From assembly GCF_963259705.1 (NCBI RefSeq), contig NC_081861.1, positions 103,836,726-103,900,725 on the forward strand: a stretch of DNA of 64,000 bases. Reading direction: 5' to 3'. The translations under genes and the position numbers were made by a program. Below, one piece after another: positions 47,042 through 58,677 of this stretch. How positions within the stretch are numbered: the stretch's first letter is position 1; every line of letters begins with the position of its first letter. The notes under the pieces are model-generated. The model was not told the origin of the DNA. It was given only the letters and a program-made list of their open reading frames with translations, and did no database searches. The DNA comes from Myotis daubentonii (Eukaryota; Chordata; Mammalia; Chiroptera; Vespertilionidae).

Positions 47042-48689
47042 AAAAGAAACCATCAACAAAACAACAAGAAAACCCACTGTGTGGGAAAACATATTTGCCA
47101 ATGTCATATCTGATAAGGGCCTAATCTCCAAAATTTATAGGGAACTCATACAACTTAACAAAAGGAAGATAAACAATCCAATCAAAAAATGGGCAAAGGA
47201 TCTAAATAGACACCTCTCAAAAGAGGACATTCAGAAAGCCAAGAGACATATGAAAACATGCTCAAAGTCACTAATCATCCGAGAGATGCAAATCAAAACA
47301 ACAATGAGGTACCATCTCACACCTGCCAGAATGGCTATCATCAACAAATCAACAAATGACAAGTGCTGGAGAGGATGTGGAGAAAAAGGAACACTCGTGC
47401 ACTGCTGGTGGGAATGCAGACTGGTGCAGCCACTATGGAAGACAGTATGGAGTTTCCTCAAAAAGTTAAAAATGGAAGTCCCATTTGACCCAGTGATCCC
47501 AGTTCTAGGAATATATCCCAAGAAACCAGAAACACCAATCAGAAAGGATATATGCACCCCTATGTTCATAGCAGCACAATTCACCATAGCTAAGATCTGG
47601 AAACAGCCTAAGTGCCCATCAGTAGATGAATGGATTAGAAAACTGTGGTACATCTACACGATGGAATACTATGCTGCTATAAAAAAGAAGGAACTCTTAC
47701 CATTTGCAACAGCATGGATGGAACTGGAGAGCATTATGCTAAGTGAAATAAGCCATTCAATGAAGGAAAAATACCACATGATGTCACTCATTTCTGGATA
47801 ATAAAGACCAGTATAAACTTATGAACAAAAATAGATACAGAGGCAGAGCTGCCTAGAACAGACTGTCAAACTACAGCAGGAAGGCCTGGGAGGCTGGGAG
47901 GGCAGGAGGGGGGTGGGTAAGAGATCAACCCAAGGACTTGTATGCATGCATATAAGCATAACCAATGGACATAAGACACTGGGGGGTAGGGGAGGCCAGG
48001 GGATTGTCAAGGGCGGGGAAAAAAAGAGACATATGTAATACTTTTTGTAATACTTTAAGCAATAGAAATAAATAAATAATAAATAAATAAAAATCTCAAA
48101 AAAAAAAAGACCCAGAATAGCCACAGCAATCCTGAAAAAGAAGAACAAAGTTGGAGGGATCACAACACCAGATATAAAGCTATATTACAAAGCCACTGTC
48201 CTCAAAACTACCTGGTACTGGCAAAAGAACAGACATATAGACCAGTGGAACAGAATAGAGAACCCAGAAATCAACCCAAGCCATTATGATCAATTAATAT
48301 TTGACAAAGGAGGCAAGAGCATACAATGGAGTCAAGACAGTCTTTTCAATAAATGGTGTTGGGAAAATTGGACAGATGTATGCAAAGAAATGAAACTAGA
48401 CCACCAACTTACACCATACACAAAAATAAACTCAAAATGGATAAAAGACTTAAATGTAAGATAGGAAACCATAAAAATCTTAGAAGAATCCATAAGCAGC
48501 AAAATATCAGATATATGTCATAGCAATATCTTTACTAATACAGCTCCTAGGGCAATGGAAACTAAGGAGAAAATAAAAAAAATGGGACAACATTAAAATA
48601 AAAAGCTTTTGCACAGGAAAAGAAACTTTCATCAAAACCCCAAGAGAGCCCACTGCATGGGAGAACATATTTGCCAATTTTATACCTGA

Positions 48690-49641
48690 CTAGGGGCTCA
48701 GTGCACAACTCCATGCACCTTGATAGGAACTGTGGGCGGCAAGGCTGCAGTGGGCACAAGGCGGTCTAAGTGCATCCTCCATGCCCCCCCCGGCCCTACC
48801 CGCCCTGGCCCCTGGTTCCCTGGCTGCCAGCAGCCCCACTCCCGCCACCGCCACTCCCATGCACTGACGGTGCCAGCCCCGCTGGCACCTGATGATGGCG
48901 TGGAGCAATTGGGGCCAGCACCACCAGCAGGTGCCAGCAGGGCTGGCTCCATCAACGGGTGCAAGTGGCTGCTGCTGCCCTGATCACCCCTCAAGAGCAG
49001 AGGGAGGTGGAGAAGCCCTCAGGGGTGATCGGGGCCTGCAGCTGCCACTCATACCTGATGACAGCACCGAGCGATGGGCGCTGACAGCAGGTGTGACCAG
49101 CGGCTCCAGCACTGGCTACAGGTGCAAGTGGGGCCAGCACCGGCAGCGGGTGCCAGTGGCGGCTCCATTGGTGGCAGCAGGTGTGAGCATGGCTGTCACT
49201 GGCAGCGGGTGCAAGCAGTGGCTGCTGGCCCTGATCAGCTCTAGGAGCAGGTGGAGGTGGAGAAGCCCTGAGTGGCGACCAGGGACAGCAGCCATCACTC
49301 ACACCCACTGATGGTGCTGAGAGATTGGGGCCGGCACCAGGAGCCAGAAGCGGGTGTGAGAGGGGACGGCGCTGGAAGCAGGTGCAAGCACCAGGTGGGA
49401 CCGCTGCGTGTGGGAGCAAAGAATTTTCAGTAACCACCAGAGGCTCGCCCCGATGACAGCAACCAGCAGCCTTGGTCTGGAGCCCCCTGCTCACCTGCTC
49501 CACAATCCAGCCATGGCGGACACCCGATATGTTCCATGCATGCCCCCTAATGGTCAGCATGCATCATAGCAACAGGTTGTTCGGTTGTTCAGTTGTTTGG
49601 AAATTTGGTCTATTTGCATATTAGGGTTTTATATATAAAGA
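48690..49641 (-). mobile_element. Helitron module C (array 2, inverted)
   Basis: Minus-strand start TCTTTATATATAAAACCC at 49641 and 3' CTAG at 48690. Corresponds to module C at 32294-33074. The 3' hairpin is decayed. The interior carries GC-rich CTGGCACC-type tandem motifs. Confidence 0.88.
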
Positions 49642-50699
49642 CTAGAGGCCCGGTGCACAAAAATTTGTGCACTCGGGGTGGGGGGAGGGGGGCCCTCAGC
49701 CTGGCCTGTGCCCTCTCACAGTCTGGGACCCCTCGGGAGATAACGACTTGCTGGCTTAGGCCTGCTCCTGGGTGGCAGAGGGCAGGCCCAATCCCTAGGT
49801 GCAGCCCCTGGTCAGTCTCAGAGCAGGGCTGATTGGGGAGTTGGGGCGCCGCCCCCTGCCATGCACAGGGCAGGGAAGATTGGGAGGTTGCGATGCCACC
49901 CTCAGTCACGCTCAGGGTAGGGCCGATTGGGGGGTTGGGGCACCGCCCCCTGTCACACTCAAGACAGGGTCGATGGGGAGGTTGTGGCACCACCGCCTGT
50001 TCCGCACAGAGCAGGGTCAATCAGGGGGTTGGGGAGCTCCCCCCTGTCATGCACAGAGCAGGGCCCATCAGGGGGTTGGGGAGCTCCCTCCTGTCATGCA
50101 CAGAGCAGGGCCCATCAGGGGGTTGAGGAGCTCCCCCGTCACTCACAGAGTAGGGCCGATAGGGGAGTTGGGGCACCACCCCCTGTCACACTCAGGGCAG
50201 GGCAGATCAGGGGGTTGGGGGGCCATCCTCTATCACCCACTGAGCAGGGCCGATCAGGGGGTTGGGGCGCCGCCACTGTCACACTCAGAGCAGGGCCAAT
50301 GGAGAGGTTATGGCTCTACCCAATCACACATAGAGCAGGGCCCATGGGGGGGAGGAGGGTTGGGGCACCGCACCTTGTCACCCACAGAGCAGGGCCGATC
50401 AGGGGGTTGGGGCGCCACACTCTGTCACACACAGAGCCGCAGGGTGATCAGGGGGTTGGGGAGCTCCCCCCTATCAGGCACAGAGCAGGGCTGATCAGGG
50501 GCTTGGGGCGCCTTCCTCTGTCACGAACAGAGCAGGGCGGATAGGGAGGTTGTGGCCCCGCCCCCTGTCACACACAGAGCCACAGGGCGATCAGGGGGTT
50601 TGGGCGCTGCCCCCTGTCACGCTGATCCCGGTGCCGGGAGGCCTCTCAGCTCCTCTGATCCCGGTGCTGGGAGGCATATTACCCTTTTACTATAAAGGA
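49642..50699 (-). mobile_element. Helitron module B with minisatellite (array 2)
   Basis: Same roughly 47-bp minisatellite and ends as 31143-32293, inverted. CTAG at 49642-49645 directly abuts the 5' end of module C. Confidence 0.9.
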
Positions 50700-51331
50700 T
50701 AGAGGCCTGATGCATGGGTGGGGCTGGCTGGTTTGCCCTGAAGGGTGTCCTGGTTCAGGGTGGGGGTCCCCACTGGGGTTCCTGGCCAGCCTGGGTGAGG
50801 GGATGATGGCTGTTTGCAGCTGGTTACACACCCTTCAGGGTGGGGGTCCCCACTGGGGTGCCTGGCCAGTCTGGGTGAGGGGCTGAGGGCTGTTTTCAGG
50901 CTGACTGAAGCTCCCAACTGCTCCTTTTTTTTCTTTTTCTTTTTATTCTGGGCCAGCTTTAGCTCTGTCTCCAGCTCTGAGGCCTCTGCTGCCGAAAGAA
51001 GGTATCTGGTATGTTTCCATTCTATAATCGAAACTCAGTATCAACTCCAGCTCTGAGATCCCGGGCTCGCTGAAAGCAGATTTCTGGGGTTTTGTTTAGT
51101 TTCTATATTTGTTAAAATGTTTCTTAAACTGCAAGCTCAGAGGCTGGCAAGGCAGGCGGGGAACTTTGGTTTCCTCCATCACTGAAGCAAGCAAGCCTCA
51201 TGTTAGTTTCAAGCTGCCCGGCTGCTGGCCGCCATCTTGGCTGGCAGTTAATTTGCATATCTCGCTGATTAGCCAATGGGAAGGGTAGCAGCCGTACACT
51301 AATTACCATGTTTCTCTTTTGTTAGATAGGA
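50700..51331 (-). mobile_element. Helitron module A (array 2)
   Basis: Minus-strand TCCTATCTAACAAAAGAG start at 51331. YY1-like CCAAGATGGCGGC at 51228-51240. Two roughly 80-bp tandem units. The 3' end reads CAGGCCTCTA and abuts TCC of module B without the terminal G, as in array 1. The L1 host resumes with T at 51332. Confidence 0.9.
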
Positions 51332-52261
51332 TAAGGGTTTAACCTCCAAAATTTATAGGGAACTGTTATAACTTAACAAAAGGAAGATAAACAATTCAAT
51401 CAAAAAAAAAATGGGCAAAGGACCTCAATAGCTACTTTTTGAAAGCGGACATACAGAAGGCCAGGAGACATATGAAAATATGCTAAAAGTCTCTAATTAT
51501 CCAAGAAATGCAAATCAAAACGACAATGAGGTAGCATCTCACACCTGTCAGAATGGCTGTCATCAACAAATCAACAAATGACAAGTGCTGGAGAGGATGC
51601 AGAGAAAAAGGAACACTCGTGCACTGCTGGTGGGAATGCAGACTAGTGAAGCAACTGTGGAAGGCAGTATGGAGTTTCCTCAAAAAGTTAAAAATGGAAG
51701 TCCCATTTGACCCAGTGATCCCACTTCTAGGAATATATCCCAGGAAACCAGAAACACCAATCAGAAAGGATATATGCCTCCATATGTTCATAGCTGCACA
51801 ATTTACAATAGCTAAGATTTGGAAAGAGCCTAAGTGCCCATCAGCAGATGAATGGATTAAAAAACTGTGGTACATCTACACAGTGGAATACTATAATGCT
51901 ATAAAAAAGAAGGAACTTTTAACATTTGCAACTGCATTGATGGAACTGGAGAGCATTATGCTAAACGAAATAAGCCAGTTAGAGAAAGATAAATATCGCA
52001 TGATCTCACTCATATGTGGGATATAATGATCAACATAATTTGATGAACAAGAATAGATCCAGAGACAAATGGCGGTGGGGGGGGAGGGGATTAGAGAGAA
52101 ACCAAAGGGCTTGCATGCATCCATATTAGCATAATCAATGGACACAGACACTGGGGCAGTGGGTGCTTGCCCGGGGTGGGAATGCCTTGGGAGGTGTCAA
52201 TTGGGGAAAAAGGATACATATGTAAAACTTTAGACAATAAAAAAGTAGTACAAATAAAAAA

Positions 52262-53673
52262 ATAAATTACCTGTTTGAAGAAAAATGACGGAAAATTACC
52301 TTGATGTTGGGAAGAAAAGTCACACAAGTCCAAGAAGCACACAGAGTCCCAAACAAGATGAACCCCAAAAGACTGACACCAAGACACATATTAATTAAAT
52401 TGGCAAAAATCAACAAAAAAATAATCTTAAAGGCTGCCAGAGAGAGACAGAAAGTTACCTACAAGGGATCTTCCATTAGAATATCAACTGATTTCTCAAC
52501 AGAAACACACCAGGCCAGAAGGGAATGGAATGAAATATACAAAGTCATGCAATGAAAGTGTCTGAATCCAAGAATACTATACCCAGCAAGGCTATCATTC
52601 AAAATTGAAGGTGAAATTAGGAGCTTAATAGACAAAAAAGGACTAAGGATTTTATTACCACCAAACCAGCAATACATGACATGCTAAAGGGGCTGCTGTA
52701 AAAAGAAGAAATAGAAAGGGAAGAAGGAAAATAGGCATAAAAAATAAAAATAGTGACAACCAAGTACCTATCAATAATAACCTCAAATATAAATAGATTA
52801 AATGCTCCAATAAAAAGACATAGTGTAGCTCAATGGATAAGAAAACATGACCCGTATATTTGTTGTCTACTAAGGCCCACCTCAGAAAAAAAAGGACTCA
52901 CACAGACTGAAAGTGAGGGGATGAAAAAAAAATTGTTCAGGCAAATGGAAAAGAAAAAAAAGCTGAGATAGCAATACTTATATATGGCAAAATAGACCTC
53001 AAAGTGAAGGCCATAGCAAGAGATAAGGGCAGCCACATCATAATACTAAAAGGAGGAATTCAACAACAAGATATAACTCTGGTAAATATATATGCACCTA
53101 ATACAAGAGCAACCAAATAAATACATTAAAAAAAAAACTTCTGGAAGATATTAAGGGAGAGATCGACAGCAACACAATCATTGTAAGGGATTTTAATGTC
53201 CCATTGACATCACTGGATAAATCCTCTAAACAAAAAATCGGCAAAGAAACAGCAAGCCTAAATGACTCACTAGATCACAAAGGAATTAATCAACATTTCA
53301 GAACATTTCACCTAATGCTACAGACTATACATTCTTCTCCAGTGTGCACAAGACATTTTCAAAGATAGACCACATATTGGGACACAGGCAGTCTCTTCAA
53401 ATTTAAGAAGATTGAAATCCTATCAAGCACCTTCTCAGATAACAATGACATAATATTAGAAATCAACTACAATAAAAACAATTAAAAAAAAAAACAAACA
53501 CTTGGAAGCTAAATAGCATGCTATTAAACAATGATTGGGTTACCAAAGAGATCAAAGAAGAAATTAAAAAGCATCCTGGAAACAAATAACAATGGAAACA
53601 CAACAATCCAAAAGTTAGGAGATGCAGTAAAAGCAGTCCTGAAAGAGAAGTTCATAGCTCTACAGGCCTACCT

Positions 53674-53728
<55 letters not shown>

Positions 53729-53814
53729 GAAGGAAGGAAGGAAGGAAGGAAGGAAGGAAGGAAGGAAGGAAGGAAGGAAGGAAGGAAGGAAGGAAGGAAG
53801 GAAGGAAGGAAGGA

Positions 53815-53897
<83 letters not shown>

Positions 53898-54640
53898 AAG
53901 AAAGAAAGAAATGGTAATAAATTATCTAACCCTATAACTTAAAGAAGTAGAAAGAGAGCAACAGAAAAGCCTAGAGTGAACAGAAGGGAGGAAATAATAA
54001 AGATCAGAGCAAAAATAAATGACATAGAGACAAAAAAAAATACAAAAGATCAGTAAAACCAAGAGCTGGTGCTTTGAAAGGATAAACAAGATTGATGAAC
54101 TTCAAATCAGTCTCATCAAGAAACGAAGAGAGAGGACACAAATAAACAAAATAAGAAATGAAAGAGGTGAAGTAACAACCGATCCTTCAGAAATACAAAT
54201 GATTATGAAAAAATATTATGAACAACTCTGTTCCAATAAACTGCACAAACTTAATGAAATGGACATATTCCTAGAAAAATACAGTCTTCCAAAACTCAAT
54301 CAGGAAGAATCACAAAACTTGAATAGGCCCATAACCACTGACAAAATTGAACCTGTAATTAAATCACTTCCAGCAAACAAAAGCCCAGATCAAGATGGCT
54401 TCATGGGGGAGTTTTACAAAACATTCAGAGAAGAACTAACACCTCTCTACATCAGACTATTCTAAAAACTCAAGAAGAATGAACAATATAAAGCATTACC
54501 CTAATCCAAAAAAATAGATAGACACTACAAAGAAAGAGAATTACAGGCCAGTATCCCTGATGAACATAGATGCTAAAGTCCTTGACACAAGTCTAGCAAA
54601 TCAGATTCAGCATTACATTAGAAAGATCATACACCATGAC
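52262..54640 (+). repeat. L1 ORF1 end and ORF2 5' half, degraded
   Basis: ORF1 C-terminal domain (52301-52690, with TPRHILIKLAKIN, STDFSTETHQARREW) is followed after a short spacer by the ORF2 start (52753 onward, KYLSIITSNINRLNAPIKRH, the endonuclease start). Later frames include the KSPDQDGFMGEFYKTF reverse-transcriptase start at 54199-54465. Many stops and frameshifts. ORF2 is cut near 54640. Confidence 0.88.
53683..53915. repeat. (GAAA)n/(GGAA)n compound microsatellite in L1 ORF2
   Basis: About 230 bp: GAAA units, a central block of about 25 GGAA units, then GAAA units. It replaces an A/G-rich spot of ORF2 that is short in intact L1s. Long Lys/Glu/Arg frames here are artefacts. Confidence 0.97.
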
Positions 54641-54947
54641 AAAAAAAAGACTGTTAAAAAAGAAAAAAATATGAAAAGACAGACACAAGACCAAAATAAT
54701 TACAGGAAGAAAAAGGAAACCAAAAAGATAATGTGAAATCTTTAAGCAAGAGAAAAGAAATAGAATTAGGATAAAAAAGAAAAGAAATAAAAAAGAAATA
54801 AAATAATAATTTAAAAATAATAATACTGATAAATAAAATATAGACTAGAAAAAGAAAAATGAAAAGAACAGTAAAAAATACAATAAATAAAACAAGAAAA
54901 AATGGAAGAGGAAAAAAATAGAATACAAGGAAAGAGAAATAAGAGTA
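54641..54947. repeat. A-rich low-complexity DNA
   Basis: More than half A with AAAAGAAA and AATAA motifs. It fills the gap between the truncated L1 and the Helitron array. Confidence 0.85.
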
Positions 54948-55691
54948 TCCTATCTAATAATAGACAAACATGGTAATTAACCATACCTCCACTACACTTC
55001 CAATTGGCTAATCAGGGCGATATGCAAATTAACTGCCAATAAAGATGGCGGCCGGCAGCCAGGCAGCTGAAGCGAACATGAGGCTTGCTTGCTCCAGTGA
55101 TGGAGGAAGCCAAGGTTCCCCGCCTGCCACAGCCCAGCTCTGAGCTCCAGTCTACGCAACTATGTTGCAATTTTAGAAGCTAAACAAACCCCAGATACCT
55201 GCTTTCAGCCAGCCGGCCTCGGAGCTGGAGCCACAACAAAGTTTCAATTACAGAAGGTAAATAAATCCCAGAATAAAAAAATAAAAAAAGGAGAGACTGG
55301 GAGCTTCAGTTGCAGGCTTGGCCAGCCTGAAAACAGCCCTCATCCCCTCATCCAGGCTGGCTAGGCACCCCAGGGGGACCCCCACTCTGATGGGGGTGCG
55401 GGCAGCCTGAAAACAGCCATAACCCCTTATCCAGGCTGGCCAGGCATCCCAGTGGGAACTGCCACCCTGAAGGGGGTGCAGGCAGCCTGAAAACAGCCAT
55501 CAGCCTCTCACCCAGGCTGGCCAGCACCCCAATGGGGACCTCCACCATAAAGGGGGTTCAGGCAGCCTGAAAACAGCCATAACCCCTCATCCAGGCTGGC
55601 CAGTACCCCAGTAGGGACCCCCACCCTGATCGGAGACACCATTCAGAGCAAACCAGCCGGCGCCCCCCCCCCACCATGCACCAGGCCTCTA
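54948..55691 (+). mobile_element. Helitron module A (array 3)
   Basis: Starts TCCTATCTAATAATAGAC after A (54947). YY1-like AAGATGGCGGC at 55042-55052. Four roughly 80-bp tandem units (55323, 55402, 55482, 55562). The 3' end CAGGCCTCTA again lacks the final G and joins TCC of module D. Confidence 0.9.
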
Positions 55692-56165
55692 TCCTATATA
55701 GTAAAAGGGTAATATGCAAACTGACCCTAACAGCAGAAAGATTGGGAATGACTGGTCACTATGACACACACTGACCACCAGGGGGCAGACACTCAATGCA
55801 GGAGCTGCCCTCTGGTGGTCAGGGGGCTCTCACATGGGAGGAGCTCTGTTCAGCCACAAGCCAGGCTGATGGCTGCCAGTACAGCAGTGGTGGTGGGAGC
55901 CTCTCCTGCCTCCTCAGCAGCGCTAAGGATGTCCGACTGCAGCTTAGGCCTGCTTCCCACTGGCAAGTGGACATCCCCCGAGGACTGCCGGGCTGCCAGA
56001 GGATTGTCTGATTGCCAGCTTAGGCCCAATCCCCTGGGGAGCAGGCCTCAGCCAGCTGATGGTCATCCCCCGAGGGGTCCCAGACTGTGAGAGGGCACAG
56101 GCCAGGCTTAGGGACCTCCCCCCCCCCGCCCCGAGTGCACAAATTTTTGTGCACCAGGCCTCTAG
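55692..56165 (+). mobile_element. Helitron module D (array 3)
   Basis: The first 26 bp equal the start of module B (TCCTATATAGTAAAAGGG...), but the interior is that of an ordinary HeliBat (CACCAGGGGGCAGACACTCA, CTGCCCTCTGGTGGTCAG). Ends with hairpin GTGCACAAATTTTTGTGCAC and GGCCTCTAG. Confidence 0.92.
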
Positions 56166-56410
56166 TCCTATCTAATTAAAGGGTAATATGCAAATTCATC
56201 ATCACTCTGTCACAAAGATGGCGGAGCCCATAGCGGCCAGGGTGGGATGCTGACAGCATGGGAGCCCAGTGTCCCACGCCCCAGCCACACAGAGGGAGGG
56301 AGGGGCCTCTGGCCAGAGGCCAGGGCACGGGACGCTGGCGTCATTGCAGGCCAAGATGAGGGACCCTCCCCCTCCTACCCATGCACAGATTTCATGCACC
56401 GGGCCTCTAG
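56166..56410 (+). mobile_element. Helitron module E (array 3), short
   Basis: Starts TCCTATCTAATTAAAGGG directly after the CTAG of D. It contains AAAGATGGCGGAGCCC, and ends TTTCATGCACCGGGCCTCTAG before T (56411). 245 bp. Confidence 0.92.
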
Positions 56411-56899
56411 TTTGAAATAAAAAAGAGAAGAAAGAAAAAAACTTTCAATCTGCTATTTATGGAGCTTGCTAGATTTTGTTCCTATGTTGTTGAATATGTC
56501 CCCTTGGTGTGTTGGTCCTGGACCTCCTAAGAGGTGTCCAGTACAAGGCAATGTGTGTTGCTGTCCCTGTGTGGCCTCTGAAACATGGTAGGGTGGAGCC
56601 TTAAGTATTCCAGTGGGCCTCTGACCCAGAGGCTTGGTCTTTCTCAGGTCTCTTATCTTGAATGTCCTTGTTCTGAATTGCTATCCCTTCCCCCATGGCA
56701 CTGGGCAATGCAGGGTGTCTGGGTCCCTCTCCCTGTCTTTTCCTGTCCCCTCTCTGCAGTCCCAGCTCACAATATTTTAAATCAGCTATTTTTTAATTTG
56801 CTTCTCAAGCTGAATTTTCTGCAGTTTAGCTGCAAATCTGGTCTAGTGCTGGGAGCAAGCTGACAATGGGGCTTCCCTAGTGTGCAGCCATCTTGGAAT
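56411..56899. other. No gene; unassigned, possibly old repeat
   Basis: CT-rich moderately GC DNA ending GCAGCCATCTTGGAATTGAG, which resembles the reverse of an L1-type 5' end, but I cannot assign it. Confidence 0.4.
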
Positions 56900-57361
56900 T
56901 GAGCCTATAACTGTATAATTTAAAAGTTTTAACATATTTGCATAGTTGTGTCTCCACTATATAATTTTAGTATGCATTTTTTCATCCCAAGTAGAAATGC
57001 CATATCATGTATTAAACAACCCCTCTAACCCTTTCTTCCTCCCCCAATCCATCAGAAGCACTAATAGTTTTGGTTCCATGGATTTGCCTATTCTGGACAT
57101 ATCACATAAATGAAATAATACAGTATGTGATCTTTTTTTCCTTTTATTTTTATTTTTGATGCTATTATAGATGTCCCCATTTTACTCCCCTTTGCCACCT
57201 TCCACCCAGCCTCAGTTCCCCCTTCCCTCTGACCATCACCACACTGTGACTCCTTTCAATTATCTTAACATTTTTAATGTTCATCCATGGTACAATATGT
57301 TAGTATTTTATTTTTATAACTGGATACTATTCTAATGTATGATTATACCACATCTATTTAG
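56900..57361. repeat. Old L1-type sequence with L1 3' tail insert
   Basis: CCATGGATTTGCCTATTCTG and TGAAATAATACAGTATGTGA are common old L1 3'UTR phrases. At 57130-57260 a minus-strand L1 3' tail (GATGCTATTATAGATGTCCC) interrupts it. Confidence 0.5.
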
Positions 57362-58456
57362 GAATTTATCTGTATGTATCTTGAGGTGGGTCCACAGGAT
57401 TCTGGGATCACTAAAAACCTTGCTACAGAAATCACACTTGTGGGGCTTCATACCTATGTAACCCTAGAAGTGGATATGAAGTTTGGAAGGAGAGATAAAA
57501 ACTCCAGGGCACACTGAGCACTTCCACTTTCTTTCTTTGCTGAGTGGGCCTGTGGCCCTGGTTAGGAAGATGGTTATGGATGTGGCTGTCAGGTGGACTT
57601 TGAATTCTGTATAAGAACTGCACTCTTTGCCACAGTTACATCTGAGTGTTCAGGAACACAAATCTGCTGAACATAATCCTGGTTGTAATAAAAAAGCAGT
57701 TCCCTTTCAGGAGGAATATCTTGTGAGGTACAGAAATAAATTATTTCATCATGGGTATAAGCCACCAAACTCTGCTCTTCCCAGTTACTGGCTTTGTACA
57801 AACATTATCCAATTACATTCATTTTTATCAGTTGTAACAATGCAGAATTCTAGGATACCATTGTGGTATAACTTCCAAATATGTTTATCTTATCTGTCCA
57901 TTCTGTTACTTTCATGGAGTTACTTTGGTGGCCAATGAGAGGCCCAAAGCAAGTCCACACAGGAATGGTTTCTCCAGTCCACAAAAAAACTTTTGCTTCC
58001 ACAACTGAGTGGTTGAGAACAAGGTGCTTTGGGAGAGAAAGCCTCACTCCGCTCTCTACTGGAGTGTCAGGCACAGAATTCACTGGTCCGTGATCAGGGC
58101 AGTCTGAGGAATAGGCTCAGTCACAGAATGTGCACCAAATTGTGAACAAGGTTGCCATATTTTCCTTGTTTGCATTGGATTCTTCCATTTGTAGTGAAGG
58201 TGGTACAAAATAAAGACTGTTTAAAGATACATCTGTTACAGTATTCCAGGGCAGGAGGAATAGGGAAGCTGAGACAGGAAAGTTAAAACAAGGCCAAACA
58301 GTGTGGCAATTTGCAATCATCTTGTAACTAACAAGCCATTATCTTCCCAGCCAAGGACAAGAGAGCAAATGGTTTAAAAACCTCCCTCATGAGAGAATGA
58401 AGGAAGGGAGGGGGAAAGGGGGAAAGGGAAAAAAAGGGCAGTTTTATTCCCTAAGC

Positions 58457-58677
58457 CAGTGGTTCTCAACCTTGGCTGCACATTAAATCACCTGAGGATC
58501 TTTTTAAAATCCTGATTTCTGGGCCTTATCCTCCGGGAATTCTGTTTCTTTGTTATGGGGTGGGGCCACAACATTAGTAACAAAGAAACAGAATTTCCGG
58601 AGGATGAGGCCCAGGAATCAGGATTTTAAAAAGATTCCCAGGTGATTCTAATGTGCAGCCAAAGTTGAGAACCCCTA
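58457..58677. mobile_element. Palindromic hAT (MER5-like) element with 8-bp TSD
   Basis: Two arms of about 95 bp are near-perfect reverse complements (CAGTGGTTCTCAACCTTGGC at the left; GCCAAAGTTGAGAACC at the right), around a centre GGGGTGGGGCCACAAC. The flanks CCCTAAGC at 58449-58456 and 58678-58685 are identical, an intact hAT target duplication. Confidence 0.92.

Larger units (their letters stand above)
44046..48107 (+). repeat. L1 ORF2/3' end, split by a second L1
   Basis: A 5'-truncated L1: ORF2 reverse-transcriptase-downstream sequence to 44924, then an inserted ORF1-only L1 (44925-47041), then ORF2 continues (47058-47800) with the 240-codon frame at 47079-47801. The 3'UTR and A-rich tail end near 48107. 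The two halves fit across the inserted element and its target duplication. Confidence 0.9.
48108..52260 (+). repeat. L1 ORF2/3' end, split by a Helitron composite
   Basis: Begins GACCCAGAATAGCCACAGCA directly after the tail of the previous L1. It runs to 48689 and resumes at 51332 (TAAGGGTTTAACCTCC). It contains an ORF2 end frame (51553-52026) and ends about 52260 with an A-rich tail. Bases 48108-48570 are almost identical to 44400-44860. Confidence 0.9.

Noticed and set aside
47079..47801. 240-codon frame as an independent gene
   Set aside because: It is the C-terminal part of L1 ORF2 in a 5'-truncated, interrupted element.
53531..53917. Lys/Arg/Glu-rich 128-codon frame
   Set aside because: Translation of the GAAA/GGAA microsatellite within broken L1 ORF2.
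56585..56863. 92-codon frame in the region after Helitron array 3
   Set aside because: Hydrophobic chance translation of CT-rich DNA; no homology recognised.
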